Below are positions 22,797 through 33,028 of a DNA stretch of 64,000 nucleotides, one piece after another. The DNA comes from Budorcas taxicolor (taxonomy: Eukaryota > Chordata > Mammalia > Artiodactyla > Bovidae). Positions within the stretch are counted from its first letter, which is position 1. Every line of letters begins with the position of its first letter. The stretch is from positions 11,984,001 to 12,048,000 of the forward strand of contig NC_068921.1 of NCBI RefSeq assembly GCF_023091745.1. The letters are read 5' to 3'. The notes under the pieces are model-generated. The model ran no database searches and was not told the origin of the DNA. It saw only the letters and a program-made list of their open reading frames with translations. The translations under genes were made by a program, and so were the position numbers.

Positions 22797-23639
22797 ATTA
22801 CTATTTTATTTTCTGAGTGTGAAATAGACACTGCTTAGTACAAAATACTCGTTTTTTTTTTTCAGTAGAGATGAGCCAAATATCTATCAGATTAGTATCA
22901 GCACTGGGAAAAAGTTAACTCAGGATTTTAATCAAGAATATTTTCTGAAATTTAGGCTGAGAATTCTACACTCTTATAATAACACTCCTCTCTTATAGTA
23001 ACTCTTATAATAACACTATAAGTCCAGTCTTATACTAACGCTCATGATCTGCTGTTCATTCATGACCTCGCACAGGAAGTTCAATGTTGCTGCAAGTATT
23101 ACAAACACCAACCTGATGTTTCCTAACGCAGCGCACACTCTGCCCAGAATGCGGCAGCCCCTTTATGGCTCTGGCAGCTGGAATGAGAACTTGCCGACTT
23201 CTGAGCTCCTGAGAATATGTTTGCTCAAAGCTGCAAAAGATGGGGCCTGAAGGGGACTCAAAACATTTCCAGCTGTATGGCTGCTCCAAGTAAGACTTGA
23301 AAGAAGTGGATACCTTAAAACATGAGAATGGAAGAGGCTGAAGCGCCAGGGAAAAGGCAGGTCTTTGCCTACAAATTTCAAGTTAGGCTTTGCTCTTCAG
23401 TTTATTTCACTTGTTCACTAGGATTTCTTTCTCTTAAAATTAGATACCATCAGATGCGCACTTCCCATTTTCTTTATATTCTCCTGAAGAATATATTCAT
23501 CTGGAGGAAGAAAGGCATTTCCAAGAATGCAGAGAAGAGAATGTGTGCTATTTTTTTCCCTCTCGCTAAAGTTCTGAAAGAATATTCCTGATTGATTTGT
23601 GCAGAGCTGAACCATCTTGCTGCTGAGAAGAATTCATTC
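22797..23639. other. unique intronic sequence
   Basis: A local near-repeat 'cttataataacac' occurs at 22974-23015 (see findings). Frames at 23044-23615 are short and unrecognised. Confidence 0.5.
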
Positions 23640-23756
23640 ATTCATTCACTCAGTGAGCATAAAGAAGAGCATCTCCTTGTGCTCGTACCAGGCGTTGGGA
23701 CGAGTGTGAACAGTACACCCCTGCCCCTGGCCCTGCCCTCATATTGCTGACAATTC
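23640..23756 (+). mobile_element. L2-like fragment
   Basis: Pattern 'cattcactcagtgagca ... accaggcgttggg ... gccctcatattgctgac' is the usual L2/MIR3 3' order. Low certainty. Confidence 0.4.
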
Positions 23757-23955
23757 AGGCACTTCACATACTTTACTTTTAATACTCACAATTCTTCATG
23801 TCAGGCATGGTTATTTCCACTTTGCAAGCCAGGAATCAAAGACCTAGAGAAGTTAAGTGACTTACTGTCACACAAAATGATCTGGTGATGCTAGGATTCA
23901 AATTCCAGTCCATCTCATTCCAAAAGCCACGCTTATCAGATTCTTTTTACTATAT
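23757..23955 (-). mobile_element. MIR SINE
   Basis: Antisense MIR: ggttatttccactttgcaag, gagaagttaagtgactt, 'aggattcaaattccagtcc'. Confidence 0.75.
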
Positions 23956-24269
23956 CACACTATCTTCAAATAATAAGTGTGGGTTTTTTATTTTTACACT
24001 TTTTCTTTTTTTTTTTTAAACAAGTGTGTTTTTGAGAGTTATAGAATTCAGTGTTTTACAAAGTGTAATATGGTTCAAGAAAGCGAGGAATATTTTTGAA
24101 AAACAATCACTTTTTCCTTCTTAATATATATCAGATTTATAAAAAGCAATATCGGTTATTTGGACAATAGCTCAATGGGCAAGCATCTCTTCCAGAAGGT
24201 TAGTAAAATATAATATTTATACATGGTCTGAATCGGTTTTATACCAGCCCATCTTGAACATGACCAGCA
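23956..24269. other. unique AT-rich sequence
   Basis: Contains a T-rich run at 24001-24017. Nothing else seen. Confidence 0.5.
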
Positions 24270-24450
24270 GACTTAATGCCTGCTCTATGGTACAAAGCTG
24301 ATGGTGTCACTTGCTGGACGTAGGACATATGATACATGAGATCGTATGTTACAATGAGATCCCGTTTCTTCATCTGTAAAATGGGGGTATCATTGCCTGT
24401 CACATGGAGAGCTACAAAGAGTAAATGGAGGGCAGTACAGAAAGCTTAAC
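24270..24450 (+). mobile_element. MIR SINE
   Basis: Core 'gtttcttcatctgtaaaatg' followed by 'ggggtatcattgcctgtcac', the standard MIR order. Confidence 0.7.
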
Positions 24451-24629
24451 AGTGATGGACACACTTCAGTCCCTTTCCTTTGCCCCACACACGACACACT
24501 AGCTTTTCTAACAATGGTAGTAAATCCTACCTCTGTTTAGCATTTACAGACAAAAAATACCTCCATTGGAAATATCCCAGAGCATGAAGATCACTGCCTT
24601 AGATGCTCTGCTTGTGGTACAAACTTATG

Positions 24630-24829
24630 TTTCCCTGGTGGCTCAGACAATAAAGAATCCACCTGCAGTGCAGGAGACCTGGGTTCGATCCCTGGGTCAG
24701 GAAGATCCCCTGGAGAAGGGCATGGCAACCCACTCCAGTATTACTGCCTAGAGAATTTCATGGACAGAAGAGCCTGGTGGGCTATAGTCCATGGGGTCAC
24801 AAAGAATCAGACAGGACTAAGCAACTAAC
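24630..24829 (+). mobile_element. Bov-tA SINE with TSD
   Basis: Full copy with a canonical B box (gggttcgatccctgg). Flanked by aaacttatg (24621-24629) and agacttatg (24830-24838). Confidence 0.92.
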
Positions 24830-24887
24830 AGACTTATGGTACAACCTAGATGGAAAGACTCTCCTAGGTACAATTTTCTAGATGACT

Positions 24888-25525
24888 CAGATTAAGGGTG
24901 ATTATGACATTACTTTGCAGACTAAGGTCCATCTAGTCAAGGCTATGGTTTTTCCTGTGGTCATGTATGGATGTGAGAGTTGGACTGTGAAGAAGGCTGA
25001 GTGCCGAAGAATTGATGCTTTTGAACTGTGGTGTTGGAGAAGACTCTTGAGAGTCCCTTGGACTGCAAGGAGATCCAACCAGTACATTCTGAAGGAGATC
25101 AACCCTGGGATTTCTTTGGAAGGAATGATGCTAAAGCTGAAACTCCAGTATTGGCCACCTCATGCGAAGAGTTGACTCACTGGAAAAGACTCTGATGCTG
25201 GGAGGGATTGGGGGCAGGAGGAGAAGGGGATGACAGAGGATGAGATGGCTGGATGGCATCACTGACTCGATGGACGTGAGCCTGAGTGAACTCCGGGAGA
25301 TGGTGATGGACAGGGAGGCCTGGCGTGCTGCAGTTCATGGGGTCGCAAAGAGTCGGACACGAGTGAGCGACTGAACTGAATTGATGAAGGGTCTGAATGG
25401 ATAATCCCTAAACCTCTAGGATTCTTTCACTTATGCAAATTAGGTTTCAGAGTAAGGGTGATTATAGAGGGGTTTGAATGGATAATCCCCAAACCTCAAG
25501 GATTGTTTCACTTATGCAAATTAGG
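24888..25525. repeat. roughly 78-bp tandem duplication, first copy split by BovB
   Basis: Copy 2 is 25448-25525 (cagagtaagggtgattat ... gcaaattagg). Copy 1 is in two parts, 24888-24905 (cagattaagggtgattat) and 25387-25444 (aagggtctgaatggataatc ... gcaaattagg), with the BovB of the next entry in between. The copies differ at a few positions. Confidence 0.85.
24906..25385 (+). mobile_element. BovB LINE 3' fragment
   Basis: Sense BovB C-terminal RT-ORF (frame 24882-25175 reads HLVKAMVFPVVMYGCESW) through to the 3' terminus gagcgactgaactgaattga. 5'-truncated. Inserted inside the first copy of a tandem duplication. Confidence 0.92.
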
Positions 25526-25545
25526 TAAGGACAGATATACACACT

Positions 25546-25748
25546 AGGGGTTACCCGCTGGCTCAATGGTAAAGAATCTGCCCGCACTACTGAAGACACA
25601 GGAGATGCAGGTTTGACCCCTGGCTCAGGAAGATCCCCTACAGAAGGGACTAGCAACCCACTCCAGTATTCTTGCCTGGAGAATCCCATGGACAGAGGAG
25701 CTGCAGTCCACGGGGTTGCGAAGAGTTGGAACACAACTGGAGCAACAT
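25546..25748 (+). mobile_element. Bov-tA SINE (diverged)
   Basis: Head aggggttacccgctggctca, B box aggtttgacccctgg, body and end to gttggaacacaactggag. Older than most neighbours. Confidence 0.87.
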
Positions 25749-26199
25749 AAAGAGCAGCAGCATAAAAACACACTAACACACAGAATATATCTACAGAATG
25801 CTGTAATCGAAAAAAAAAAGGCAAGCACGTGTGTTCATTCAAGACTGTTGTTTGAAATTCTCCTCCTGAAAGCCCAAGCATTTATTTCATTCATCTGATG
25901 AACACATGTTTACCGGGTGTCCAGGAAAGTGCACGGCACTGTGCCAGCACTACGCATCTGCTGATGAAAAAAATAGCGATGCTTCTTCCTTTCAAAATCA
26001 GTTTTGAAGTCACATGTACAATCAGTCATATTATTTATTGATAAATAAATATTACTCAGATAATTCAGATAGGAGTGGCATTAGCCTGAGTTTATCATAA
26101 AACTAGTTCTGGATTCCACCAGCCAGGGGGAAATGTCACACGATGTATGTCGCAGACAATGTACACAATTAGCAGAGGGGCTCTTTACTAACATAGTAT
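25749..26199. other. unique or L2-like intronic sequence
   Basis: 'gcacggcactgtgccagcac' at about 25931-25950 is L2/MIR3-like. The rest is AT-rich and unassigned. Confidence 0.45.
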
Positions 26200-26213
26200 A
26201 AAAGTACCTCTGG

Positions 26214-26292
26214 GACTTCCCTGGTGATTCAGAGTCAGATCGATTCTGATTGTTGTGACTGTGACTCAGATTGTTAAGAATCTGCCTGCTAA
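26214..26292 (+). mobile_element. CHR SINE, 5' part (interrupted by BovB)
   Basis: Head gacttccctggtgattcaga. About 30 extra bases of repeated 'gattctgattg/gactcagattg' sequence sit before ttaagaatctgcctgctaa. The host SINE is bounded by the perfect 14-bp duplication aaaagtacctctgg at 26200-26213 and 27399-27412, which proves the two halves are one insertion. Confidence 0.92.
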
Positions 26293-27157
26293 TAAGCAGA
26301 GTACATCATGAGAAACGATGGGCTGGATGAAGCACAAGTGGAATTAAGATTGCCGGGAGAAATATCAATATCCTCAGATATGCAGATGACACCACCCTTA
26401 TGGCAGAAAGTGAAGGACTAAAGAGCCTCTTGATGAAGGTGAAAGAGGAGAGTGAAAAAGTTGGCTTAAACCTCAACATTCAGAAAACGAAGATCATGGC
26501 ATCCCGTCCCATCACTTCATGGCAAATAGATGGGGAAACAGTGAAAACAGTGACAGACTTTATTTTGGGGGGCTCCAAAATCACTGGAGATGGTGACTGC
26601 AGCCATGAAATTAAAAGACGCTTACTCCTTGGAAGCAAAGTTATGAGCAACCTAGAGAGCACATTAAAAAGCAGAGACATTACTTTGTCAGCAAAGGTCT
26701 GTCTAGTCAAGGCTACAGTTTTTCCAGTAGTCATGTATGGATGTGAGAGTTGGGCTATAAAGAAAGCTGAGCACCAAAGAATTGATGCTTTTGAACTGTA
26801 ATGTTGGAGAAGACTCTTGAGAGTCCCTTGGACTGCAAGGAGATCCAGCCAGTCCATCCTAATGGAGATCAGTCCTGGGTGTTCACTGGAAGGAATGATG
26901 CTGAAGCTGAAACTCCAGTACATAGGCCACCTGATGCAAAGAGCTGACTCACTGGAAAAGACCCTGATGCTGGGAAAGGTTGAAGGCAGGAGGAGAAGGG
27001 GACGACAGAGGATGAGATGGTTGGATGGCATCACTGACTCAGTGGACATGGGTTTGGGTAAACTCTGGGAGTTGGTGATGGACAGGGAGGCCTGGCGTGC
27101 TGTGGTTCATGGGGTTGCAAAGAGTCGGATACGACTGAGCAACTGAACTAAACTGAA
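26293..27157 (+). mobile_element. BovB LINE inserted into a CHR SINE
   Basis: Sense BovB, about 865 bp. Begins in the RT domain just before motif C: 'atatgcagatgacaccaccc' encodes YADD. The frame 26400-26801 carries HEIKRRLLLGSKVMSNLEST and stops early at a TAA after 'FEL', where other copies have TGG (W). It resumes at 26817-27146 (RRRRGRQRMRWLDGITDSVD). 3' end gcaactgaactaaactgaa. Confidence 0.93.
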
Positions 27158-27398
27158 TGCAGGGAATATGGGTTTGACCTCCGGTCTGGAAAGATTTCAG
27201 ATGCTTTGAGGCAAGCAGCCCGTGTGCCACAACTATGAGCCTGCTCGCCTACAGCCTGTGCTCTGGTGCAAGAGAGGTCACCGCGATGAGAACCCTGCGC
27301 ACGGCAGCTAAAGAGTAGCCCCCGCTCTCTGCAACTAGAAAACCTGTGTACGGCAACGGAGACCCAGCGTGGCCAAAAATTAATTAATTAAAAATTTA
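27158..27398 (+). mobile_element. CHR SINE, 3' part
   Basis: Continues at tgcagggaatatgggtttga, through 'caactatgagcc' and 'agagtagcccccgctctctg' to the A/T-rich tail ccaaaaattaattaatt. Same TSD as the 5' part. Confidence 0.92.
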
Positions 27399-27412
27399 AA
27401 AAGTACCTCTGG

Positions 27413-28194
27413 ACTCTGTAGCCCCAAGCAGTGTCTCAGGTTTCCTGAGCCTGATCACTGCTAATTATGATGATAAAAAAAAGATTCCCCCTTTTAGCCT
27501 TGGATAAAATCCTTTCTAAATAATTCTTCTGAAGCTTGAGATTACATTACTTATCTCATTCAGGTTTTAAAAATATTTCCAATTTTTTTCTGCCAGTAAC
27601 CAAGCCCCTTTCCCCAACGGGGAAAGACCTTGATTTCTGAAACAGTTCTTCCCTTGACATTTCTTGCGGGGGGGTGGGGGGGGGGCATTATTTCCCCTGA
27701 AAAGTAAACAAGGGAATAAAAACAAGGTGACTCAAAGGATGAGGAAGTATGTTTTTCTAGAGAACAAAAGATCCTTTCACAGTATGTCAAAGACTTAACT
27801 GTGAACTTTCCTGAATGTAAACACTGTTCAAATGGCAAAAGGAATTTCATCTATGTCTATAAAAGTTCCTGCACAATAGTTCTTGCTTGAAGCTACATTT
27901 GGCAGTCAGTAAAATAATCTTTTTCTTCAAATGCTTTGCATACAGACCTACAAAAACGTTTTTATTGTCTCAGAAGTGATACAGTTATAATTACCTTCAT
28001 AATAGCAATAATATCACACAGATCAGAGTAGTACTAAAGGCAAGTCATGTCATAAATTGTAAGTGACATCATTTATGCCTAGAGTCTTCATGAGTAAAGA
28101 AATATTTTATGAGAAAGTTTAAAATATTAGGCTGATGCTTTCCATTTAGCAAAAAAATTTAAAAGTTATAGGGCACTAGAGTTTAAAAGATTTT
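27413..28194. other. unique intronic sequence with a long G-run
   Basis: Single-copy looking. Contains G7-T-G10 at 27668-27685. A 96-codon minus frame (27560-27850) is not recognised. Confidence 0.5.
27668..27685 (+). repeat. G-run (G7 T G10)
   Basis: 18 bases of G with a single T. Long enough for intramolecular G-quadruplex folding and prone to length variation; no gene element beside it. Confidence 0.9.
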
Positions 28195-28350
28195 TTAAAA
28201 ACTGAGGAACAGCTGATTTACAGCGTTGTGTTAGTTTCAGGTATACTGCACATTGATTCAGTTATACACACACACACATTCTCTTTCACATTCTTTTCCC
28301 TTACAGCTTATTACAAATGAGAATAGTTCCCAGGTCTATACTGTAGTAAA
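28195..28350 (-). mobile_element. L1 3'-UTR fragment
   Basis: Antisense: gctgatttacagcgttgtgt, tagtttcaggtatactgca, a short (CA)n at 28266-28279, 'cccttacagcttattacaa'. Confidence 0.75.
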
Positions 28351-29388
28351 AGCAGACTTTGTTATGATCACAGAAGACAACTATTACTATTTTAAACTGA
28401 CAGAAATTATGAGATTTCAGTAAGCTAAAACATTTAATTTTCCTACTTTAAAGTTTAATTCTTTCTAAGCCTAGTTCTCAATAACTAAAAATTGATGCTG
28501 GTAATTATGTTGATAATATTGAATAGGGCTGCACGCTACAACCAAGTTATATAACTATTACGGAAAGGCAGAGATCTTTCCTTACCCATCTGCAGATTTT
28601 GCAGACATCCCATGATCACCGTCACCAGCCCAAACCCCACTGCAGCCAGATGCTGGGGTTCTTTCTCTCATCATTAAGGAAGGATTGCACAACTGCTGGA
28701 ATATGAGGAGGAGAACAACTCAGGGTCAGAGGATGTTGAGATTTCCTTTTGGGTTTTCTATTTCCAAACACTGAGCATGAAACGAGACTCAGATGTCCTT
28801 CAGGCCCCAGTGTGGCCGGGCTTAGTGTGCATCTGTGTGGCATCCCCGCCTCCGTCCCCTTGCACGGATCTGGGCAGCATCAGTTCTTTCCAATCTCATG
28901 GAATGAGTGTGTCATTCAGTCAGACTGATAAAGGAGCTCGTTGCTTCCTTGGAGTTCCTGGGAGAGTGGAGGACACAGAGGAGCTCTTGAATGACCTATC
29001 CCATGTGGGGGAACAGGATACAGCACTGAGAGAGGGCGATGGCGTCTCTGGAGACCACCCTTGGCTGGAAGGGGCCCAGCGAGTCTCCTGGGGGCAGAAC
29101 ATGAGAGTCCACATTCTGGGAAAGGACAGAGGCAGGCAGAGGAGCCATAGGCTCATGCTGTAAAAACAGTAAGAAAGGATGATTCCCCCAATGCCCTCTT
29201 CCCCAGTTCCATTTCCCAAGGAAAGGAAGAGCCCTAAAAACACAGAACTGCCTTTTCAGCTGCTGCCGTCAAGTACATGTACAATCTCAGATATGTCACT
29301 TAATCTTTCCAGGGCTCAGCTTACTCACTGGGGTTACCTTGTGATCTCTGAGGTGCCTACAGTTATTAAGGACACCGAACATTTGGTT
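28351..29388. other. unique intronic sequence
   Basis: 28620-29160 is GC-richer, with a 128-codon plus frame (28777-29163) and antisense frames, none recognisable. A weak MIR-like piece may lie at 29290-29350. Confidence 0.5.
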
Positions 29389-29599
29389 GTTGGTGTTCAG
29401 TCGCTAAGTCGTGTCCGACTCGTTCTGACCCCATGGACTGTAGCCCGCCAGCCACCTCCTCCTCTGGGATCTTCCAGGCAAGAATACTGGAGTGGGTGAC
29501 CATTCCCTTCTCCAGGGGATCTTCCTGGACCAGGGTTCAAAACCACATCTTCCTGCATTGCAGGCGGATTCTTTCCCACTGAGCCACCAGGGAAGCCCT
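29389..29599 (-). mobile_element. Bov-tA SINE
   Basis: Antisense, full length with small deletions. Head ctgagccaccagggaagccc. Confidence 0.9.
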
Positions 29600-29689
29600 G
29601 CAAATCTTTCCTGCGCGCTACTATTTGCCATATGCTGAAATATGCATGGGTCATGTATATCAGTACTTGTCATACACTCTACCCATGGG

Positions 29690-29835
29690 TTCTCTCGAGT
29701 TTTATCACTCCCATTTAATGTGAAGAGCCTGAGGCTTGGGGAGGTACAGTGAGTTGTTTGCAGTCACGCAGCTGGTATGGAGAGGAGCCAGGATGCAGAG
29801 GCTGGTCTGTCCGGTTCCAGAGTTGGTCCTTTTAT
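29690..29835 (-). mobile_element. MIR SINE
   Basis: Antisense core: 'gaagagcctgaggcttgggg', 'gcagtcacgcagctggtatg', 'gagccaggatgcagag'. Confidence 0.75.
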
Positions 29836-30469
29836 GAGTTATGCCAGATTTCCCCCATTTCATGATTTTCACCATAGTAAACAGGTGTGAGTCATTTGTT
29901 TAAAAAAAAAGAGAGGAGCCATTAGTTTGGGACCGGAAGAATGAACTGGATATGATCCACAGCTTCGCTCCTCGCAGGAGAGGAAGTTTGGCTTCTTCCT
30001 TCGGCTTTTGTCTGCCGTGTCTCTCTTCCTGGCATCTGGCAGGGTGGAACTGCCCATCCGACTTGGCAAAGACCAGGTCATCCACTGGGCTCCATTTTCC
30101 ACGTGTGCCATCACTGTGCGCTAAACGCGTCATAGGCTTCCTGGTGGCTCCCACATCGGTGAAATGAGCTGACTGGCTTATGACTTGTCTCCTTTAGGGA
30201 AATCCAGTCGGTCTGTTTCTCTCTGCTCTACCTCTCCCGTGCCTGCACCTGACGGGGGAGGTCAGGCTGGGGCTTCTGCAGGTGTGGCTCAGAGTCTAAG
30301 GGGAGGAAGCAGGAAGACCCACTTTGGCTGCCAGGCCCAAGTCTTGCTTTCCCTTACTACTCCTGCAATGAGGGTAGACGGGTACGAGGCAGGAGGAAGA
30401 TGGGCCCCCCAAGGCAAAGCAACCGGAGATTTACTCTCTATTGACAGAAACTCCAAGACAAGAATAGCA
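29836..30469. other. unique intronic sequence retaining CpGs
   Basis: 29930-30160 has several CpG sites and is open in two minus-strand frames (84 and 81 codons) rich in Lys/Arg. I recognise no family and cannot pair splice sites, so I leave it unassigned. Confidence 0.45.
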
Positions 30470-31140
30470 GGGCAATTAAGGCCAGGAGGCTTAATTTCTA
30501 CATATTTCTTGCTCTCAAGTCAGGAGACAGCTCTGACAGCACATGCGCAGAAAGGCTCCTCCGAGGCCAAAGGAGAGTGATGCCAAGGGATGTTCTACCC
30601 AGATGCCTTTTCGGTAAAATCCATCCTGGCTAAGAGATGCATGCAGCACACATGGGAGAGTCCTGAGACACACCAGTTTGATACACCTGAACCAGACAAA
30701 GCAAAATGATTGGCCAAAGGAGACCCAGAAGAAACCCCCATAAAAGCCATGGTGAACTACCCCGAGGGCCATGACTCGGCAGCTCAGAGGCTCTCCCTGA
30801 GTCTGCCTGTGTGTCTGTCCGTAGGTACTGTACTCTTTTTCCTCCCAATACATACTTGACTTGCTCCACTACTTTCCCTCTTTGTGGAAATTCTTTTCTG
30901 CAAAGCTGGAGGGCCAGGACCTTTGTCACTGACCACTGGTCTGGTGGCTAGCATCTGTCCTTTCCTTTCCCAGTCCAGTCTCTGGCTGGGAACCAAGACC
31001 TGCCCCAGGCCACTGCACCCGAGATCAGGTACTGGTCCATTTACTAATAACCTAGTATATACACATTGGTACTTGGTGTCCCTTTCGGCTATATTTCTTG
31101 TGTTCACTTGGTTTGGAATCCTGCGGAGGCAAGGCGTAAG
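30470..31140 (+). mobile_element. endogenous retrovirus LTR (BTLTR1-like, probably solo)
   Basis: Matches from memory the bovine BTLTR1-type pattern: tgacagcacatgcgcagaaa, 'gagatgcatgcagcacacat', 'cccagaagaaacccccataa', a TATA-like cataaaag at 30739-30746, 'gtgtgtctgtccgtaggtac', a degenerate poly(A) signal aataca at 30847-30852, and 'gaccactggtctggtggcta'. No gag, pol or env-like frame lies beside it, so it looks like a solo LTR. The exact ends are uncertain and no TSD was identified. Confidence 0.7.
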
Positions 31141-31204
31141 CAATAGGTAAGACATTCCTAAGTCCTAGCCTCATATAATCTAATACCCTTAAGTTCTCAG
31201 GTTG

Positions 31205-32215
31205 CCTATAACAAGTACAGAGCCTGAGTTAGTGACTCAAAAACTACCCACGAAGGAAAGTCCAGGCCCAGATGGCTTCACCATCGAATCCGTTCAGGTA
31301 TTTATAGAAGAATTAATAGAAACTCTTTGCAAGAATTGTTATAAGAAATACTTTTCAACTGATTCTATGAAGCCAATATTCTGATACCAAAAAATCACAA
31401 AAAGATATCACAGGAGAGAACACTATAGATCAGTATCTTTCATAAAAATAGATGCAAGAGTTTTCAACAAAATAATAGCAAACTTAAAACCAGCAATACT
31501 TTAAAAAAGAATTATACTCTATGACCAACTGGGCTTTATCCCAGGAATGCAAGATTGGTTTCACATGAAATTCAATTAATACAAAACACCATATTAATAG
31601 AACAAAGTGGGGGGAAAAACATGAATTACCTTCATAGGCTTCATAAAAAGCATTTGACAAAATTTAACACTCTTTCATGATAAGAACACTCAATAAACTA
31701 GGAATGTAAGGAAACTCCCTCAAACTGATAAAGGTTATCTACAAAAAAAACCCCCACAGCTAACACCATGCTTAATGATAAAAGACTGACTTCTCTTCCT
31801 TGATGAGTAACAAGACAGGGACGCCCATGCAGCACCAATTTAACACTGTACCGAAGAGTCTAGTCAATCAGGTATGAAACTGAAACAAAAGGCATCAAGC
31901 TTGGAAAGAAAGAACTAAAGCTACCTCTATGTGCAGATAAAACAGTCTTGTACACGTAGAAAGTCCTAAGGAATCCACTAAACACCATCAGAACTAATAA
32001 ACAAGTTCACCAAATTTGTGGGATACACGATACAAAATAAAAGTCAATTGCATTCATATACAGTAGCAATGAAACAATCTGAAAATGAAATTAAGTTCTA
32101 ATTATAATAGCATCAAAAGGAGTAAAATAGCGCAAAACATATTCTCTAAAAACTATAAAACATTCTTGAAAAAAATTAAAGAACACCTAAACAAATAGGG
32201 CATCCATGACTATGG
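31205..32215 (+). mobile_element. L1 ORF2 remnant
   Basis: Degenerate L1 reverse-transcriptase region: gtccaggcccagatggcttc, 'tttatcccaggaatgcaaga', 'cacggtagaaagtcc'-like later text. Many stops and indels; only a 60-codon frame (31202-31384) is open. Old relative to the BovB copies. Confidence 0.8.
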
Positions 32216-32234
32216 ATCAGAAGACTTATCTTTT

Positions 32235-32500
32235 AGATTGTTCTATGGCCTGAATGTTTCTATTGCCCTACACTTATATGTTAAAATCTTAACACCTGAT
32301 GTGAGGTATTAGGAAGTAGGGCCTTTGGGAGGTGTTTAGGTCATGAGAGTGGAGCTCTCATGAATGGGATTAGTGCTTTTATAAAAGAAGTCCCAGAGAG
32401 CTTGAACCTTCCTCTACAGAGGAGGCAGTGTGAAGGCTCGGCTATGACCCAGGAAGAGGACTGAATACTTGACACCACTCATTGCTGGATTAAGTGGCTT
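32235..32500 (+). mobile_element. MaLR/MLT1-like LTR fragment
   Basis: 'tgttaaaatcttaacacctg', 'ggcctttgggaggtgtttag', 'catgaatgggattagtgctt' and 'ataaaagaagtcccagagag' follow the order of an old mammalian LTR-type repeat. The family is assigned from memory. Confidence 0.55.
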
Positions 32501-32823
32501 AATTTTCTTTTTTTTAATTATTGATAATTTGTTAAATATAATATATACCAGAACTAAGGAAAAATAAGAATGAGGAAAACACAGTCCCTGGCTTCAAATA
32601 CTTAAACATGTTGTAAAAGAGAGTAAGATGAGATAATTTCACAAAGAATTCAAGGCAGGTTGTGTTAAGTACCACATGAAAGGTTTAAACCTAGCGGGTG
32701 GAGTCAGGAGGAGGAAGAGGCCGCACCCATCTAGCGGATGGGCTGGGGAGGGAGCATTTGGCACGGACTTCGGAGATTGGATGCCTGTGACCCGCAGAAA
32801 CAGGAAAGAGGGAGTGACAGAAG
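32501..32823. other. unique intronic sequence
   Basis: Nothing recognised. Confidence 0.5.
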
Positions 32824-33028
32824 TGAAGTGAAAGTCACTCAGCTGTGTCCGACTCTGCAACCCCATGGACTTGTAGCCCGCCAGGCTCCTCTGTCCATGG
32901 AATTCTCCAGGCCAGAATACTGGGGACCCATTCCCTTCTCCAGGGGATCTTCCCAACCCAGGGATTGAACCCAGGTCTCCCACACTGCAGGAGGATTCTT
33001 TACCAGCTGAGCCTCCAGGGAAGACCCA
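32824..33028 (-). mobile_element. Bov-tA SINE
   Basis: Antisense copy from gaagtgaaagtcactcagc to gagcctccagggaagac, with short deletions in the middle. Confidence 0.9.

Noticed and set aside
26480..27049. 189-codon minus-strand open frame
   Set aside because: Antisense shadow of BovB 26293-27157; the same residues recur as antisense frames at 35740-36303 and 49710-50078.
31202..31384. 60-codon frame as a small gene
   Set aside because: It is a remnant of L1 ORF2 (peptide ESPGPDGFT), with stops on both sides.
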